Origin: Andrena cerasifolii
Taxonomy: Eukaryota > Arthropoda > Insecta > Hymenoptera > Andrenidae
DNA length: 64,000 nt
Assembly (NCBI RefSeq): GCF_050908995.1
Contig: NC_135124.1
Coordinates: 6,696,001-6,760,000 of the forward strand
Reading direction: 5' to 3'
The position numbers and the translations under genes are program-made. Position 1 is the first letter of the stretch. The number at the start of each line of letters is the position of its first letter. The notes under the pieces were generated by a model. It saw only the letters and a program-made list of their open reading frames with translations, was not told the DNA's origin and ran no database searches. Below are positions 1-12,171 of the stretch, piece after piece.

Positions 1-2587
1 TGTATTAATTTAACTGTTCGATACAGGATTTATGTATTTATTAGAAAAAATGCATGAACGTAAATTTTATATGTTCAAAAGAATAATGCAATTTAAACGA
101 AGTCCAACATTCAATTCATACGCACTTGGCAAAAGAACGTAAGTCCATAAAATTTAGAGAATACGAAGATTACTCGTATCTTTTTTTTATCGTCACTTTT
201 TTATTTTATATTTTTATTAATCTAGGTACTTAAATAACTAATTATAGTACAATGCGATCCTTCATGCCAGTAAGATTCAAGAGCTTTTTTCTGATCCTAC
301 GTCTTAAGTGCAATTCGAAATTTATTTCGACACGTTGATAACCGTGTAAATTTTCTCGCCAAAATCGTTTTCCCCAAAAATTTATGCGATGCTCGCAGCT
401 CGCGTCTTCGTACAAAAACTACTTCACTGTGACACGATCGGGCAGAATAAGACAAGTCCAGTGGACTTACGTCGTTCTGCCTAAAGTGTCCGTAAATTAT
501 TACTATTCTGTTTACTATTATTTACGTTAATTATACGAATATTGAATATTATGCTAACTAAAGGAACTATGCGTTTATGTCGCAAAAAGAAAACAAAGGA
601 AACATTGCAAATAAGAAGACTTGGGGTTTAGAACTTTAAAGGACAATATCTCCAAAGTGGAAACACGTGACATGCGGCGTTGTGTTTACAACCACAGATA
701 TAGATACGTACTACCTACCCAATTTGTTTTTTGCTACCCAAATTCAATTCGCTAGTTATACCACAAAATTGGAAAACAGCCGGAGTCTCAGGTGTCAATT
801 TCACCCCTAAGAGTGAATTTGGGCAGCAAAAAAAATTGCGTAATACCTATCCCCAAAGTTTCATAATTTTTTTAAATTTGCGGATTGGGGATCTTCCCTT
901 GTTAGCCTATTGTAGGAAATCTTTGACTTTTTCTCAATGGATTAAATACTCTCAGCTTCCGCGACAATCTATATTACACTAGACACCCTCATCCTTACTT
1001 TTTCAGTTGTGTAGATACTCTAAAAGAAATTAAAATTCATCCGTGACAATTAATCCTAAAAAAATGTGACCATCAGAAAAATTTCGTCATAACTCCTGGA
1101 AACAAAGATTCCTCTCCACAGAAATTTCCTCGTATCATCAAGAGGCGAAGATATTTTACCTTCTAACGTTGGATGACTCACCGTGCATAAATTTCGACAT
1201 ATTCTCCGCTGCTTTATCTCGCGCGCTGACAAAGAATTCCCCGATACTTATTGCCTTTCGAAGGATGCACACTTGGGAATTCCTAGCCGCGTTGGAATTA
1301 TTGTTCGGCGCGTGTAAGCGCCTAATGAGAAATTCTTCCAACGAAATGGATAACAGTCGCGCGATCTGTAGTCAGCTAAAAGCGATCTGGTTTAAAAGAA
1401 TTAAAGGCGCCACGTTGATCATAAACGAAATGCTAAACGTCGGGGTTCTAATCCTGGAATCTTAATATACGCTGGATGGTAGATCGTTATGTTCCCTGGT
1501 AGCGGATTATTAAGAAATCCCCGGAGAAAGGCGAAATTATGACAAAATTATCTGCCTCGGCTCGTTTAGTCGTGATTATATTACACGCACGGAGCAACGG
1601 CGCTGCTTTTACGAGGATTTAGCTTCGGTGGCAAAAACAGATCGCAAAAAAAAAACGACGCTTTAAAAGTAAAAAGTGGCCGCGGATATAAAACAATATC
1701 CTTACCCCCTTTTACCATTTAATTACACTCTCGGAGACTAACGACCTTGTAATCATTACACATTTCGTGAGAATACATTTGAATTTTTCCCGGGGATAAT
1801 TAGCCAGTGAGAAAGCGAGTCGATTAAAAAGTAACAGATAAAATTGTTTCCTATTCTTCGCGAGGAAGCTGTATATATATTTTTTTTTATAATTGTAACC
1901 AGTCTCGCCGATCTATGCCTGTTGCGCAATAGCGAGAGAGGTGAAACACTTGTGAACGAATTTTTATGCTCGATCGAGCGTGCAATGACGAAAATAAAGC
2001 CTTGGCGGAAGGATTGGAAATGGGACTAGATAAAAATCGGTCAGCAGGTGCTCGGAGCGGCGCGGAAACGGAAAATCGTGTTCCACTGATAATGCGTGAC
2101 TGGTAAAGCTTTCCAATCGGGGTATCGTTTTCGTCGATCGATAGGTGCAGCGAAAGGAGAGATCTTTCTAATGCGATCGGCGGTGCCTTTCCATGAAAAT
2201 TGATACAAAGAACGCGGAACTGGACATTTCAATCGAGCCGCCACAATGTTAGTCTGCAAAATTGACCTCGATATTTTCCAACTAGGTACACTTCTCGCAC
2301 TTTGCATAGGAAAACTTTTTTATTGCGTTTAAAGAAACACGAACCTTTTTCTATTCGAACAATCGCATTGTTAGAATAAATTACTTCTCCATTTTTTTCC
2401 ATTAAATGCAAGAACAATGATATTAATTTAAACCGTAGGAAATTAGGTTTAATTGTTTATTAAAACGGGGAGGCAAATGAATAAAGGAACTTCGTAAAAG
2501 TAACGTGTTTCTTATATTGCATATTTCTACTGTCAGTCTATCGAACGTCTAGGAACTTAACTTACAAACAAAATGTTCGTTGTGTAG
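1..2587. other. Non-coding AT-rich stretch
   Basis: No gene is recognisable. Open frames of up to 98 codons occur on both strands, but they overlap one another, lack splice-site or codon support and match no family I know. A short inverted pair lies near 721-752 and 811-841 (T-rich tract plus GCTACCCAAATTC against GAATTTGGGCAGC). The stretch is most simply intron or intergenic DNA. Confidence 0.6.
441..481. repeat. Short 41-bp hairpin
   Basis: Interrupted palindrome: GGCAGAA, GAC and AGTCC on the left pair with GGACT, GTC and TTCTGCC on the right around a 3-base centre. The 3-base and 1-base internal loops are symmetric. No target duplication is visible. It may be a tiny relic of a foldback element, or chance. 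Confidence 0.4.
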
Positions 2588-2742
2588 GTAGGGTAAATCC
2601 GGGAGAGTTGGTCGAGTGGCTATATTCAAACTCTACATCTGTCATATTAAAAGTTTGTTAAGATTCAGAACAATTAATTCTCTAGAAATCAACTGTTTCG
2701 ACCAACTCTGCGGCCCGACCGTGTCTCCCGGATTTACTCTAC
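2588..2742. mobile_element. TA-flanked MITE, about 150 bp
   Basis: Terminal inverted repeats GGGTAAATCCGGGAG (2591-2605) and CTCCCGGATTTACTC (2725-2739) are flanked by TA on both sides (2589-2590, 2740-2741), as expected of Tc1/mariner-type miniatures. A subterminal GTTGGTCG pairs with CGACCAAC at 2699-2706. The right side carries about 17 extra bases between these blocks. There is no coding capacity. The element at 27520 begins with the same GGGTAAA core, so the two probably belong to one family. Confidence 0.75.
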
Positions 2743-3939
2743 ATTGTTTCTTTACAAACAAGCTTTTCATGATGCGAGCAGAAAATAAATTTAAAACGAT
2801 GCTGAACAACCGATAAATTAATGATTATTCTCAGCTTGTTGGAAAGTCACTACTCGCTATTAAATAACTCATTCAAAAACATTTTAAACAATAACATATA
2901 CCGAATAGAAATAAATCCACTTTCTTCTAACAATTAAAATCTGCAAACTAAATTTGCTCGATTTGAGATCATTGAAGGTTGGTAGCTTTCTGCATAACTT
3001 GGCCCAGTTGCAAGGGATACCAAAGCCCGTTTGCAAAAATTAATTCGCAACATCGGGCCCCACCGTAATAAGGTAAAAAGCGCGGGCTTGAGTGGTTTCA
3101 GATGACCTCACATTTGCGTTGTTGCCTAGCAATCTTCACCACATTTATTAGTTTCAATTGTAATCGCTAATAGGACTGCGATAGAATTGCACTTTGAATC
3201 GATAACGTTGCATACGACGCGAAAGCGCTAAAGAAGCTCTAGAGCCACCGATCTGTGTGACAAACATGTATATAGGACGTAAGATCCATTCTATACCTCG
3301 CTTGTGCCGATAGAGAAAGGTATAGCTAATGACTCGATCGGTCGAAGAAGGAAGAGAGTGCAATGGACAGACTTTCCTTGGTCGTTTTGGTGTCAGGTAG
3401 CCGTTTGTTCTAGCAGAACCGACACCGGTTTTCTGGGTCGCACCTCTCACTGCTCTATACTCGTGCTACTGGCAAAAGTGGCTATTGAATTTGCAGCCAG
3501 CACCTTGTCCGGTGAATGGGCTATCGATTCCAGATCGAATTTGTTTCTGACCTCGAGAGGGATAGGGGGAATCGGTTCGCGTTCTACGCCCTTCGTGAAA
3601 CGATTACCGCGTCCACGATCGAGGACTCAAGTCTGTTAACACATTACGCTTTGATAGTGGTCCTTTGGTAGGTTTTAGTTAGATTTAAATGTTGCAGAGA
3701 GGAAAAGGTATATCCGCGTGGTGCTCCTCGTTATTTTATCAAAAATCCTCATTTGGAATTCGATATCACGAGCTGGATGTGAATTGTGCGAGCCGCGTTA
3801 TTTGCAATGTGCGATTAAATTCTTGAGTTCAGAAATCAGACAGGAATCAGTGGAGATTATATTGGGGCTGGATTAATTTTTTTGCTATAATTATTAATGT
3901 AAGACAGTATTTATATAGAAATGTGGTTATAAGTATTAC
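2743..3939. other. Non-coding stretch 3' of the minus-strand exon
   Basis: If the exon at 3940-4042 is real, this is its downstream intron. It holds copy 1 of a dispersed repeat (2963-3011). Two overlapping frames of about 100 codons on opposite strands around 3154-3639 look like chance frames in a GC-richer patch. Confidence 0.5.
2963..3011 (+). repeat. Dispersed repeat, copy 1
   Basis: Core TTGGTAGCTTTCTGCATAA preceded by GATCATTGA. The same roughly 49-bp sequence recurs inverted at 39653-39701 and, more diverged, in direct orientation at 40010-40047. No ends or target duplications could be defined, so it is probably a piece of an older transposon family. Confidence 0.6.
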
Positions 3940-4042
3940 CTCGAGTTGCACACCAAAGAGATCTCGCGACCTTTCAGGTCTTGGTCTTTCTAACTCCTGC
4001 ATTTCGGCTTCTCTTTCGGCTAGTCCCATTTCTTTTAAATAT
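3940..4042 (-). CDS. Internal coding exon of an unidentified gene (34 codons)
   Basis: On the minus strand a pyrimidine-rich tract ending in TTTATCGTTTCAG is followed by an open stretch of 103 bases and then the donor GTAATACT. Both sites fit the insect consensus. One base completes a split codon at the 5' side. The other 102 bases read as 34 codons and end on a codon boundary. The peptide is highly charged. It starts YLKEMGLAEREAEMQELE, continues through a proline/arginine segment (RPRPERSRD) and ends LFGVQLE, so the first half is probably helical. No initiator or stop need lie here, since upstream and downstream exons would be in long introns. No other exon of the gene could be identified in the window. 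I do not recognise the family and assign no function. A chance pairing of good splice sites around an open frame remains possible. Confidence 0.55.
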
Positions 4043-5517
4043 CTGAAACGATAAAACCAACAATCATTATTTCTTGTCTATATTCTGGAACGGTGATTTA
4101 ATTCTGACAGAATTACAGGGACTACTAATTAACAGTACAGTAATTTTTCTCGGTGTGTATGCATTTATTAACCCTCGGTTGTCGCAGCTACTTTTTCGAA
4201 CGTCCTTGCCACACTGGGTCAATTTGACCCTGTCAATTTTCAATCAGTTGTTGTTTAAAAACTATTTGTTAAATTAAATCGAAAAAATTCTGAGACAAAG
4301 TTGGAACATTGTAGAATATATGCCCATCGTTGAAAGTTGACATTTAAAGTGCCACCATGCTTAAAAAAAATTTGAAGCAATAAGAGTTCGGACAAAAAGT
4401 GTTTTGCTTAAAAAATTGCAGGGTCAATAAAGCTAAAGAATTCACTCTTCCAGATTACATACTCCCATCTGCCGCATTAAAATTAAAAAACTGGACCAAC
4501 AATTAAACGCTAAAATAAAAAATGCAATCACGCTTTCGCTTCGAAAAACATTTTGCATCCCCCGTGAAACCAAAAGTCGCGTTTCAATGAATCCAAGGAT
4601 TTTACTATTAAGTTCAGATCCAGCGATCACAGCGTACGCATAGATATTTCAAACACCGTTACCTAACAACCACAACGTAGTAAATTCAAGACACCTTCCA
4701 AGTAAATCAAGATAACACAACAACTCATAAGTGCATACATAGTAACTCCTCCACATAGTGCGAACAAATTCATAAATCACTGCGGACATAACTTATACAC
4801 CAAATCTGCGATTATATTTGCACGCGCGCGTACTATCGTTAAAAAGAGAAAGTACGCATAGCTAAACGTTTAGCAAGTTCCGCTAATGCCGTGCCCAGTC
4901 ATGATCATTAGCGGAAACGAGCCCGAATCATTGTCCCTCTCACCCACGTGGAAATGTAGAGCACAGGAGCCAATAAAAAGCGCGTAACGGGTCCAGATCG
5001 AGGCGCAAGAGGTTAGGGGGGTGTTAAATTTTATAGCGCGGAGGTTTGTAGACATTGTGTTGCCGCGGATGGCCGTGAATCATACGAAGCCGGGAGAACA
5101 ATTCCAGACGTTTCCAGGTGCAATTAAACGTCTCTAAACGTTGCGCGCCAAGCGTGGCAACAAATCAAGCTTCTTCTTCTTCTTCCTCGTTTTTTTTTTT
5201 GTTCTCTCCTTTCATTAGAAGACCGCGGTTAATGCAATTAGAAGGAGATTGCCGCGAAACCCACGCGAAAACGCGCAACAATGCCCCTCGCTGAAACAAT
5301 GGACGCACTTCGAGCTGCTCGTACGCGCAACGACCTTAACGATTCCGCCGACAGAGATATTATTCGATAATTATTCGCGATTAATCATCCAGTCGACACT
5401 CGATGCTTCGACCCTGTCGATGGGTGTTGGTGAATCGTTTTGGTGTCACCCCGATGAAGTTGTTTTAAGGGTAGAGTGGTGGGAAAACTATGAGTGGAAT
5501 GATGATGATTCTTCTGA

Positions 5518-5552
<35 letters not shown>

Positions 5553-5827
5553 ACGTCTTTATTGCAAACAAACAAACAAACAAACAAAACACAGCAAATA
5601 GCAAAATAGAGAGAAACACGACAAATGCAAAGGCGGGGTTCAGTCAAGGACTGTTTTTCAACCCAACGTAAATAGGTTATTTTTGGGAGAAGATTATTTG
5701 GTGGTCTTGATTTTAATATTTTTTATGGACAGTTTGTAGACTGTGGGTAGAAAGGTTGTTATCGTATGAAGGGGTTTAGTAGAATCGTATTGTTGGTGGA
5801 TTTTCTTTTAGTTCGGAGTTAAATCTT
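4043..5827. other. Non-coding stretch with a possible solo TTAA-element end
   Basis: If the exon at 3940-4042 is real, this is its upstream intron. TTAACCCTCGGTTGTCGC near 4169 resembles the CCCT-ended TTAA elements found at 53.5 and 57.5 kb, but no matching right end was seen, so it is only a candidate remnant. A run of CTT units lies near 5170. Nothing else stands out. Confidence 0.45.
5521..5589. repeat. TTA and CAAA microsatellites
   Basis: An uninterrupted TTA repeat (5521-5550, about ten units) is followed by 14 bases and then a CAAA repeat (5565-5589, about six units). Both are simple tandem repeats, likely length-polymorphic. The leucine run in the 140-codon frame across them comes from the TTA units and is not evidence for a gene. 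Confidence 0.9.
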
Positions 5828-6560
5828 TTAAGGGGAGGTTCCGGTCTAAAAATCGATTTTTTTTTTAATTTCATTTTTCGAATGTTCAACCTTTTAGGAA
5901 TACGGGATTCAAATGGATTTGTTGAGATTCGTAAAGTTCCCGAAGTTATAGGCATTTTAGTAGCGGCAAGGATTACAACCGGCCACTCGGCGCTCACGTA
6001 AAACTTTAAACGCGTTTTTCTTGAAATAGTGTTCTCAAAAACGGTGGGATCTGTATCTCCAAAAGTTATTATCCGATTCGACTGAGACTTTTTTTATTTT
6101 GGAGAATATACTTCTGGCTAGAGGGAAACCCAGACAAATTACAAAATAATTGAAAATTTATAATTTTTAAAAGCGTTGAAAGACGGAAAATATAGGGAAA
6201 AGTAATTTCAAACTTCAAGTGTCGTTATTTTCTGAAAGAATATGATTTTTGTATTTTTTCTGGTGTCCCCATAGCCAGAAGAATAATCTTCAAAATAAAA
6301 CAGGTTTCAGTCGAATCGGATAATAACTTTTGGAGATACAGCGCCCACCGATTTGGATCAATTTTTTGACGCCTTGAATTTAATGACTCCCCAGTACCGC
6401 CTGCAATGATTAATGATAAAACAAAAAATATACTTCTATAATTTAAGACATCCTTAATACAATGCAAAAAGTCCCATTAAATTATATATAGTAGTTTTCC
6501 TTTAATTAATCCCTAAAGGACACCTATCTGTACGGGCTCTAGATCGGAACCTCCCCTTAA
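5828..6560. mobile_element. TTAA-flanked foldback element 1, 733 bp
   Basis: TTAA target sites (5828-5831, 6557-6560) flank inverted ends GGGGAGGTTCCGGTCT and AGATCGGAACCTCCCC. A second inverted pair lies inside: about 95 bases around 6040-6135 and 6255-6350, sharing CTGTATCTCCAAAAGTTATT and the following ATCCGATTCGACTGA. The bases between ends and inner arms do not pair. No transposase is present. TTAA duplication is typical of piggyBac and Kolobok transposons; the G-rich 5' ends argue somewhat for Kolobok, but the superfamily is not settled. Confidence 0.8.
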
Positions 6561-9500
6561 TGATGGTTACAGTGCTTTTTATTTCGACAGATTTTGATGT
6601 GTTATCGGGGGAATATTTAAGGAAGTATAACAGTCAAAAAGGTTCGCCTGTTCCATTTATAGGATGATTCTACAGTTTTGGATGATGCTATACAGGATGT
6701 ATTGAAAAGGAATGGTTAAAGTTATAATAAAAAGTAGTAGGTAGTAGATGTTTCTGTTTGGTTTTATTATTTCCTCTGAATTTTTTCCAGTATGATAAAT
6801 GTAATTATTTTCTTGGTTGAAAGTAGTTACTTCGTTTTCTAGTAGGTGATCCGTTATTCGGAGTCAATCACCTATGGTTGTTCCTCCTCTTCTGACAGTA
6901 TTTCTGGCTTTCTATCCTTTTAGGAACAGTTTTTAGGGGAGCATTGCATTACTCCCCATTATTGGGAGTGATATTGAATTTTGTACTTTCTAAAGGCCCA
7001 ATGACTTAAAATCTTTTAAACTAACAAACATATAGAAAGAAATGAATTGTGTGAGAATTGTGCAATTTAAAAAGCAACGAAGTACTACACAATTAGTACT
7101 TAAAAATTTGAATTATTAAAAAGATTCAAATTTATAAAAAAGTAAGCAAAATACTTAACTACTAAATTACCAACGTCATTGCAATTTCGTTGCTTTTCGT
7201 GCTTTACTTTTGCATTTTAGTTTTTCAAACAAAATCACTTTGCCATTCAAAACGTTAATTATTTAAAGAGAATGTTTCCGAGACAAGTAAGGAAATATGT
7301 ATTGAATTCTAAAATGACAAGTTGTTGCTGCCGTTGAGAAACCTTCACCGCGGTACTACGTCATCGATTGCTTTTACAAACGATACACATCAGCAATTAC
7401 CTTCTTTCACACGAACATACGTGTGTTTATTTATCATTTTACGTTGGACACTTTTTATGATGGAGTTGCATACCATTATAGAAGCCGCTTTTTGCTTAAT
7501 CGCTAGAAAACCATCGACTATCTCAAGCACAACGTTTTATCAGGCACACCATGCTTATTATATTGAAATGAAGCCCTCTCTCTTCCACTTGTCCACTTTT
7601 ATCGCGGAACAGCCTTTTACCATGTAATATGTTGCATGCAACACAAGGAAAAGAAAGATCCCTCTCACAGGGAAGGATACAAGGAAATGAAAGAGCTTGT
7701 TCGCTTGTCAAACTGAAATATTCGAAAGTGAAACGGAATGTGGCGATATCGTGAAATTTTAATACGGAATTTAAGAACGTCAGAAACACAAAGAATTACT
7801 TCCTGGCGCAAACGAAACGCAGCAATGTTGATGTATATTGCGCCCGAATTTCAGAACGCTTTCCTTTGATTTTAATCGCACGTCTAGAGTCGTCTTTGAA
7901 GAAAGCGAACATAAATCCGAATTAATTGCCAGGAATAAACGACGCTTCTCCGAGAGAAATTGTTACTTTCATTTCTTATTTTGGGGCAGAAGTCAAACGC
8001 TTTGAAACATCACAGCAAGTCCCCGCAGAAAATCCTGAATAATATCATTCTATTGTTGGTTATACATCAATTGCCCAGTGCTTTATTTTTACCTCCAAGC
8101 AGCAGAGGAAAATAGAGTCGAGTGACGAAAAGCCCAGTTGGAGCCTGCCACGTGGAATCGATCACCGAGTGCACTCTACTTCGGGGATTGTGATGAAATT
8201 GAAATATGATGTAGTCCACGTAAAATTGTGACGAGTTTAAGTCATCATTTCTCTGTCTTTGTTAAAAAAATACAAACCGTTGAAGTTTGCAATTTTTTTA
8301 CATTACCGCGACAAATGAATTTTTATCTCCAAAACTATCTATCTTGTAAACTTCCTCTTTCTTTTATTTTAATCTCGAGGCTTTTCCGCACGAACTTGCA
8401 TTTTGTCGAGAAATCCTATTTTTTCCAACATCTATAACGGTAATTTTTAAAATATTCTCTACAAGCAAGAACTTTGCTTAGCACGGTCACTTTAAAATTA
8501 CTTCACAACCAGCTGTTAAATACGACGATGCACTCCATTGCAGAGCAACAACTCTCCTACCTGCTCCATAAGTCATAAGTATCTACCCACTCATCTACTC
8601 AATATTTCCTATTACAAACCCCAGCAGAAAACAAACCACCCACCCAAAGCGCAGCACAAAGAATCTCGGACTTATTAACAATCGCCCTTTACCACTAATC
8701 CCCTTGATTCCATTTCCAATTTACAATCACCCAGATTAAATAACTCCCTTGCCATTTCCTGCTGTCATCCCCTCCCGTTCGACTTGCGCGATGATTTACG
8801 CGCAGACGGAACATTTTTCTATTTAATAATAGACTATCGTTAGATGTCACTGAACTGCGAGGCCAGGGAAGATTGAAGAAGGTTCAAGCTGCGTCGGTGG
8901 AAAGAACGTGGGCTTCCAGGCGGAAGCAAAGGTGCTACGGAGGTGGCAACGCTAACGGGATCACCGTTACAGATCATTAGCGCTCCTCGATGCTGCAGCG
9001 ATCGCTGGAACACGGCCACGAAATCGTCCAGGTCGCGGATAATCTCGAAATCGAGCACCGCATCACCGAGAGGGAATTTCCTCGGTTTCGTTTTCCGCGC
9101 CGCGGCGCGGTGAGTCACGCTGCGACCAGTTGCGAGATCGACGCCCGCAATTGCAGCAAAATCGCGACCGTGCGCATTAAAGCGATTTTAGCGAAATTCC
9201 CGCAGGCTTCTCCCGTTCCGCCCCCGCCCGCCGAGCTGGGGGTTATGTAAATGGCAAGCTAGCCGAGATAATCAGCGAGCGCGGGCTTTTGTTCAGGAGC
9301 CTTCCCTTTCGAGTGCACTGACTGAATTTCACGGTAATTTGGCGACTCCCTTCGAGCAGGTCGTCCGTCTGATCGAGTTCGTGGCAAATGTTTCAATCAA
9401 GGGTCAATGCGGACGAGCGATGCGGCCTCGTTGCGATTTCGCACCGGTACATATATGTATAGAGAGATTCACGCGTGTTGCAAATTTTTGCGGCAGTGTC

Positions 9501-9713
9501 ATTAGGGATTTTATTTATTTAATTACCGGTAATTCGGTAAAATTTCCAATCGAAACCGGTTCATCGGTAATTTACCGGTATCGAAAATGTAAGAGAAACA
9601 TTACAAAAAACTTTTTTCCTTAACTCTAATCGAGCATTATAAAAATTACACGCAAATGAAACTATTCTGAACATAAAATATAAAATGATATAACACGAAA
9701 TAGATATATTTGT
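6561..9713. other. Non-coding stretch with one CpG-rich patch
   Basis: A small hairpin with TAGGTGAT/ATCACCTA arms lies at 6843-6874. The GC- and CpG-rich block at about 8840-9260 is open on both strands (86 to 92 codons) without a recognisable product and could be regulatory. A cluster of ACCGGT/CGGTAA words lies at 9523-9583. The rest is plain AT-rich DNA. Confidence 0.5.
9523..9583. promoter_or_regulatory. ACCGGT cluster, possible Grainyhead-type sites
   Basis: Within 61 bases there are TACCGGTAA, AAACCGGTT and TACCGGTAT plus two extra CGGTAA words. AACCGGTT is the known consensus of the Grainyhead transcription factor family. The words are also partly self-complementary and could be a remnant of a palindromic repeat, so a regulatory reading is tentative. 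Confidence 0.25.
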
Positions 9714-10459
9714 ATAAGGAGTCATTCTACAACCCTAGGCAATAAGTTTGCGACCAAACGCAGTGGTAAGAAGTCGACGAGAAACACCTCAATTTTTTGT
9801 ACGTAAAAAATACCGGTATAAATTTAAAACTCGTGGTAATGTTAAATTGGTATAATATGAAGTAAATACATCACAAATAATTAAGACATTCGTGTATTAT
9901 ATACTAAAAAACAATAAACAAACAAAATGTTGCTTGGAAACAAGTATTTGGCTTACGGAAGCTCTGGAAGAAAGTATTCGACCATATAAATTTGCAAAGA
10001 AATGAACAATAGTTCTTAAAAGATTTTTTTAATCCAAAAGATTTTTAATCCGTATGAGTGCCGCTATCGCCCGTAGCTCAATTAAAAATTTTTGTCGAAA
10101 AATAAAAAAGTGGCGCCGGTTTGAAAAAAGTTTGACGAAACACACAAAGGGGCGTTTTCTCGGGTGTTCGCCGAGAAAAATCTCGGTTATTTTTCAACGA
10201 AAATTGTTAATTAAGCTACAGGCGATAGCGACACTCTTTTGTTTCAAATAACATACTTTGTTTTAGGTGCCACATTGACGTTATAAAAAAAAAACATTTC
10301 AAACAAATTAAAAAAATCTTTTTACTCGTTTTTGTATAATATAAGAGTAGCTTAATAAATTCCAAAAAGATTTATTACATTATATATTGTATTTATTCAG
10401 AATTTTTTTTTTAAAAATAACTCAATTTTTCGGCCGATCAAAGTAGAATGACCCCTTAA
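9714..10459. mobile_element. TTAA-type foldback element 2, 746 bp
   Basis: The right end GTAGAATGACCCC is followed by TTAA (10456-10459). The left end GGAGTCATTCTAC is preceded by ATAA (9714-9717), a one-base decay of the duplication. An inner inverted pair of about 50 bases (10049-10100 and 10187-10236) shares the word GCTATCGCC. The layout of short ends plus a separate inner inverted pair matches the element at 5828. No transposase frame is seen. Confidence 0.75.
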
Positions 10460-11910
10460 TCCTAGTTTCCCTTTCTTCTAACGAAGTATTACAAATTTCC
10501 CTTCTCTAATTCATAATTTTCAATCGCTAATTCTATCCATTTCATCATCACTGTATTGGAACATATTCTCCTTCTTCCTCACTTTCCTCTTCTCCCTTAG
10601 ACAACTGAAATTTATTTACCAATTTTTCATTAAATTCCTATTGAGAATCACAGAGCACCCCGCACACCAGGAAGCTCCTCAGAACATCATAACCCAGAAC
10701 AAGAAAATAATTCTGCATAAAGATAAATGCAACAATAACCATTCCTAAAATCGCCAACCCCTCTATAATTTTCCATAAATTCGTATACCCACTTAAGGCG
10801 AAATACGATGAAAAGCACGCGGGCTTGAGAGCTCGGAGAGGCGCGATGGGGGTTGGAGGTTGAGGCGTGAGCTCAAAACACGCGTTGCCACGACGCTCCG
10901 GAAGCGACACAGGGCCTCGTTATCGATTACAGGAAAAATTCTTTGCGGACGGTGTCCGATATCAGGACGCCGCGTACCTGTCCCTGTTTCTCCTCTTATC
11001 ACGGGCACGTGTCAACGAAACGTGACGGCTGAACCGGACGATGTCTCGACGTTGGCCGAGCATCGATCGGGGGAGGCCGGTCCACCCGCCGAGAATAATA
11101 ATTAACGTTCCAGCGGCGTCAATGGCGTTGAGCGTGTTTCCCTCGTGTAAACAGGCCGCAAACGGGGGGTGGGAGGAGGGGGTCGTTTCGAGCCACCCCC
11201 GCGATGGATAAATAATAAGCGGCAATAACAACCTGCCAAGGTAGAGCGCGGCTTGTGCGTTATTACGAGCGGCTCTATCTGTCAGGAGGATCTCGACGAG
11301 CTGTATCGCGCGACCCCTCTTTTTGTTTCGCTTACTTATCAAGTTCTGCCACGAGTGAAACGAAGCAACACGCCCGCGTGGCTGTTTGTTTTACGGCCGA
11401 GATTCGAGCGAACGCGTGTGGGGTATTTTTTTCAACAGAACTGGGCAATTGTTCCTTGGCAGTGGGAAAAAGGCGATGGATCCAATTTTCCGAGGGACTC
11501 TCGAGGGTTTAGGTTTCCCAACTCCAAGGAAGCAACGGTGTCGCGCAACTGCGCTCCGTGGGCTAGGGATCTCTGCCAAAAAACTTGAGGGCGAGGGCGC
11601 TCGTAAGACTGATCGAGGTTTCACGTGTCAGGAGTATAAAGTTATGTCTGCGAAGGATTGGTACTGATGGAGTAGAAATTAATTCGCTGCTTGTGATCTA
11701 TAAGGGGGTACTTTGGTGTAATTGTAGTGGCGTTTTCCGACGCCAACTTTGGGAATTTATTTAACTAAAATCACAAGCTTATACTGCCCGGCGTTTTGCC
11801 TGAATATTAAGGTATGTTTGAAGTAGCAGTCAGAATTTTTTCAGCGTTTTTATCACACACCTTCTGCAAAAAATATTCCTTTCCGACGGACGGTGGTGTG
11901 GGGGCTCTTA
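10460..11910. other. Non-coding stretch with CpG-rich block
   Basis: About 10800-11650 is GC-rich and CpG-dense, and is open in several overlapping frames on both strands (up to 126 codons). None resembles a known protein and they contradict each other, so composition explains them. The block could be a promoter or enhancer, but no core promoter signal decides this. Confidence 0.45.
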
Positions 11911-12171
11911 TAGTTATCCAAAGGGGAAAAGCTAAGGTGTATTTTCTTTATTATGGTTGTCGTTATGGATGGAACCACGGACGAAGTTCTGTCTTGTAAA
12001 ATAATTCATTTTACAGAACAGAAACAGCTACATTTTTAGCAAAAGTCGAACATTTTTTTCTAAATGCTGTCATTCTAAAAATTTGTATTATTAAGAGGCA
12101 TCTGTGGTTCTAACCATAGCGACAACCATAATAAAGAAAATAAATCTTAGTTTTTCCATTTTGGATGGCAA
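11911..12171. repeat. Hairpin element with 68-bp arms
   Basis: Left arm 11911-11978 and right arm 12103-12171 are inverted copies with a nearly identical core, TTTATTATGGTTGTCG. A second, smaller palindrome (GTAAAAT/ATTTTAC, 11986-12019) sits inside the loop. No clear target duplication was found. It is most likely a foldback MITE. A transcript would form a long imperfect double-stranded stem. Confidence 0.65.

Noticed and set aside
4169..4240. piggyBac-like MITE starting TTAACCCTCGG
   Set aside because: Only one end was found. No inverted partner with GGG-TTAA lies within about a kilobase, so it is at most a solo end.
8840..9250. Overlapping 86- and 92-codon frames on opposite strands as an exon
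   Set aside because: CpG-rich DNA is open on both strands. Neither product resembles a known protein and no convincing splice pair bounds them.
10800..11667. Several frames of 77 to 126 codons as exons
   Set aside because: At least six frames overlap on both strands, which is what GC-rich non-coding DNA gives. No family match.
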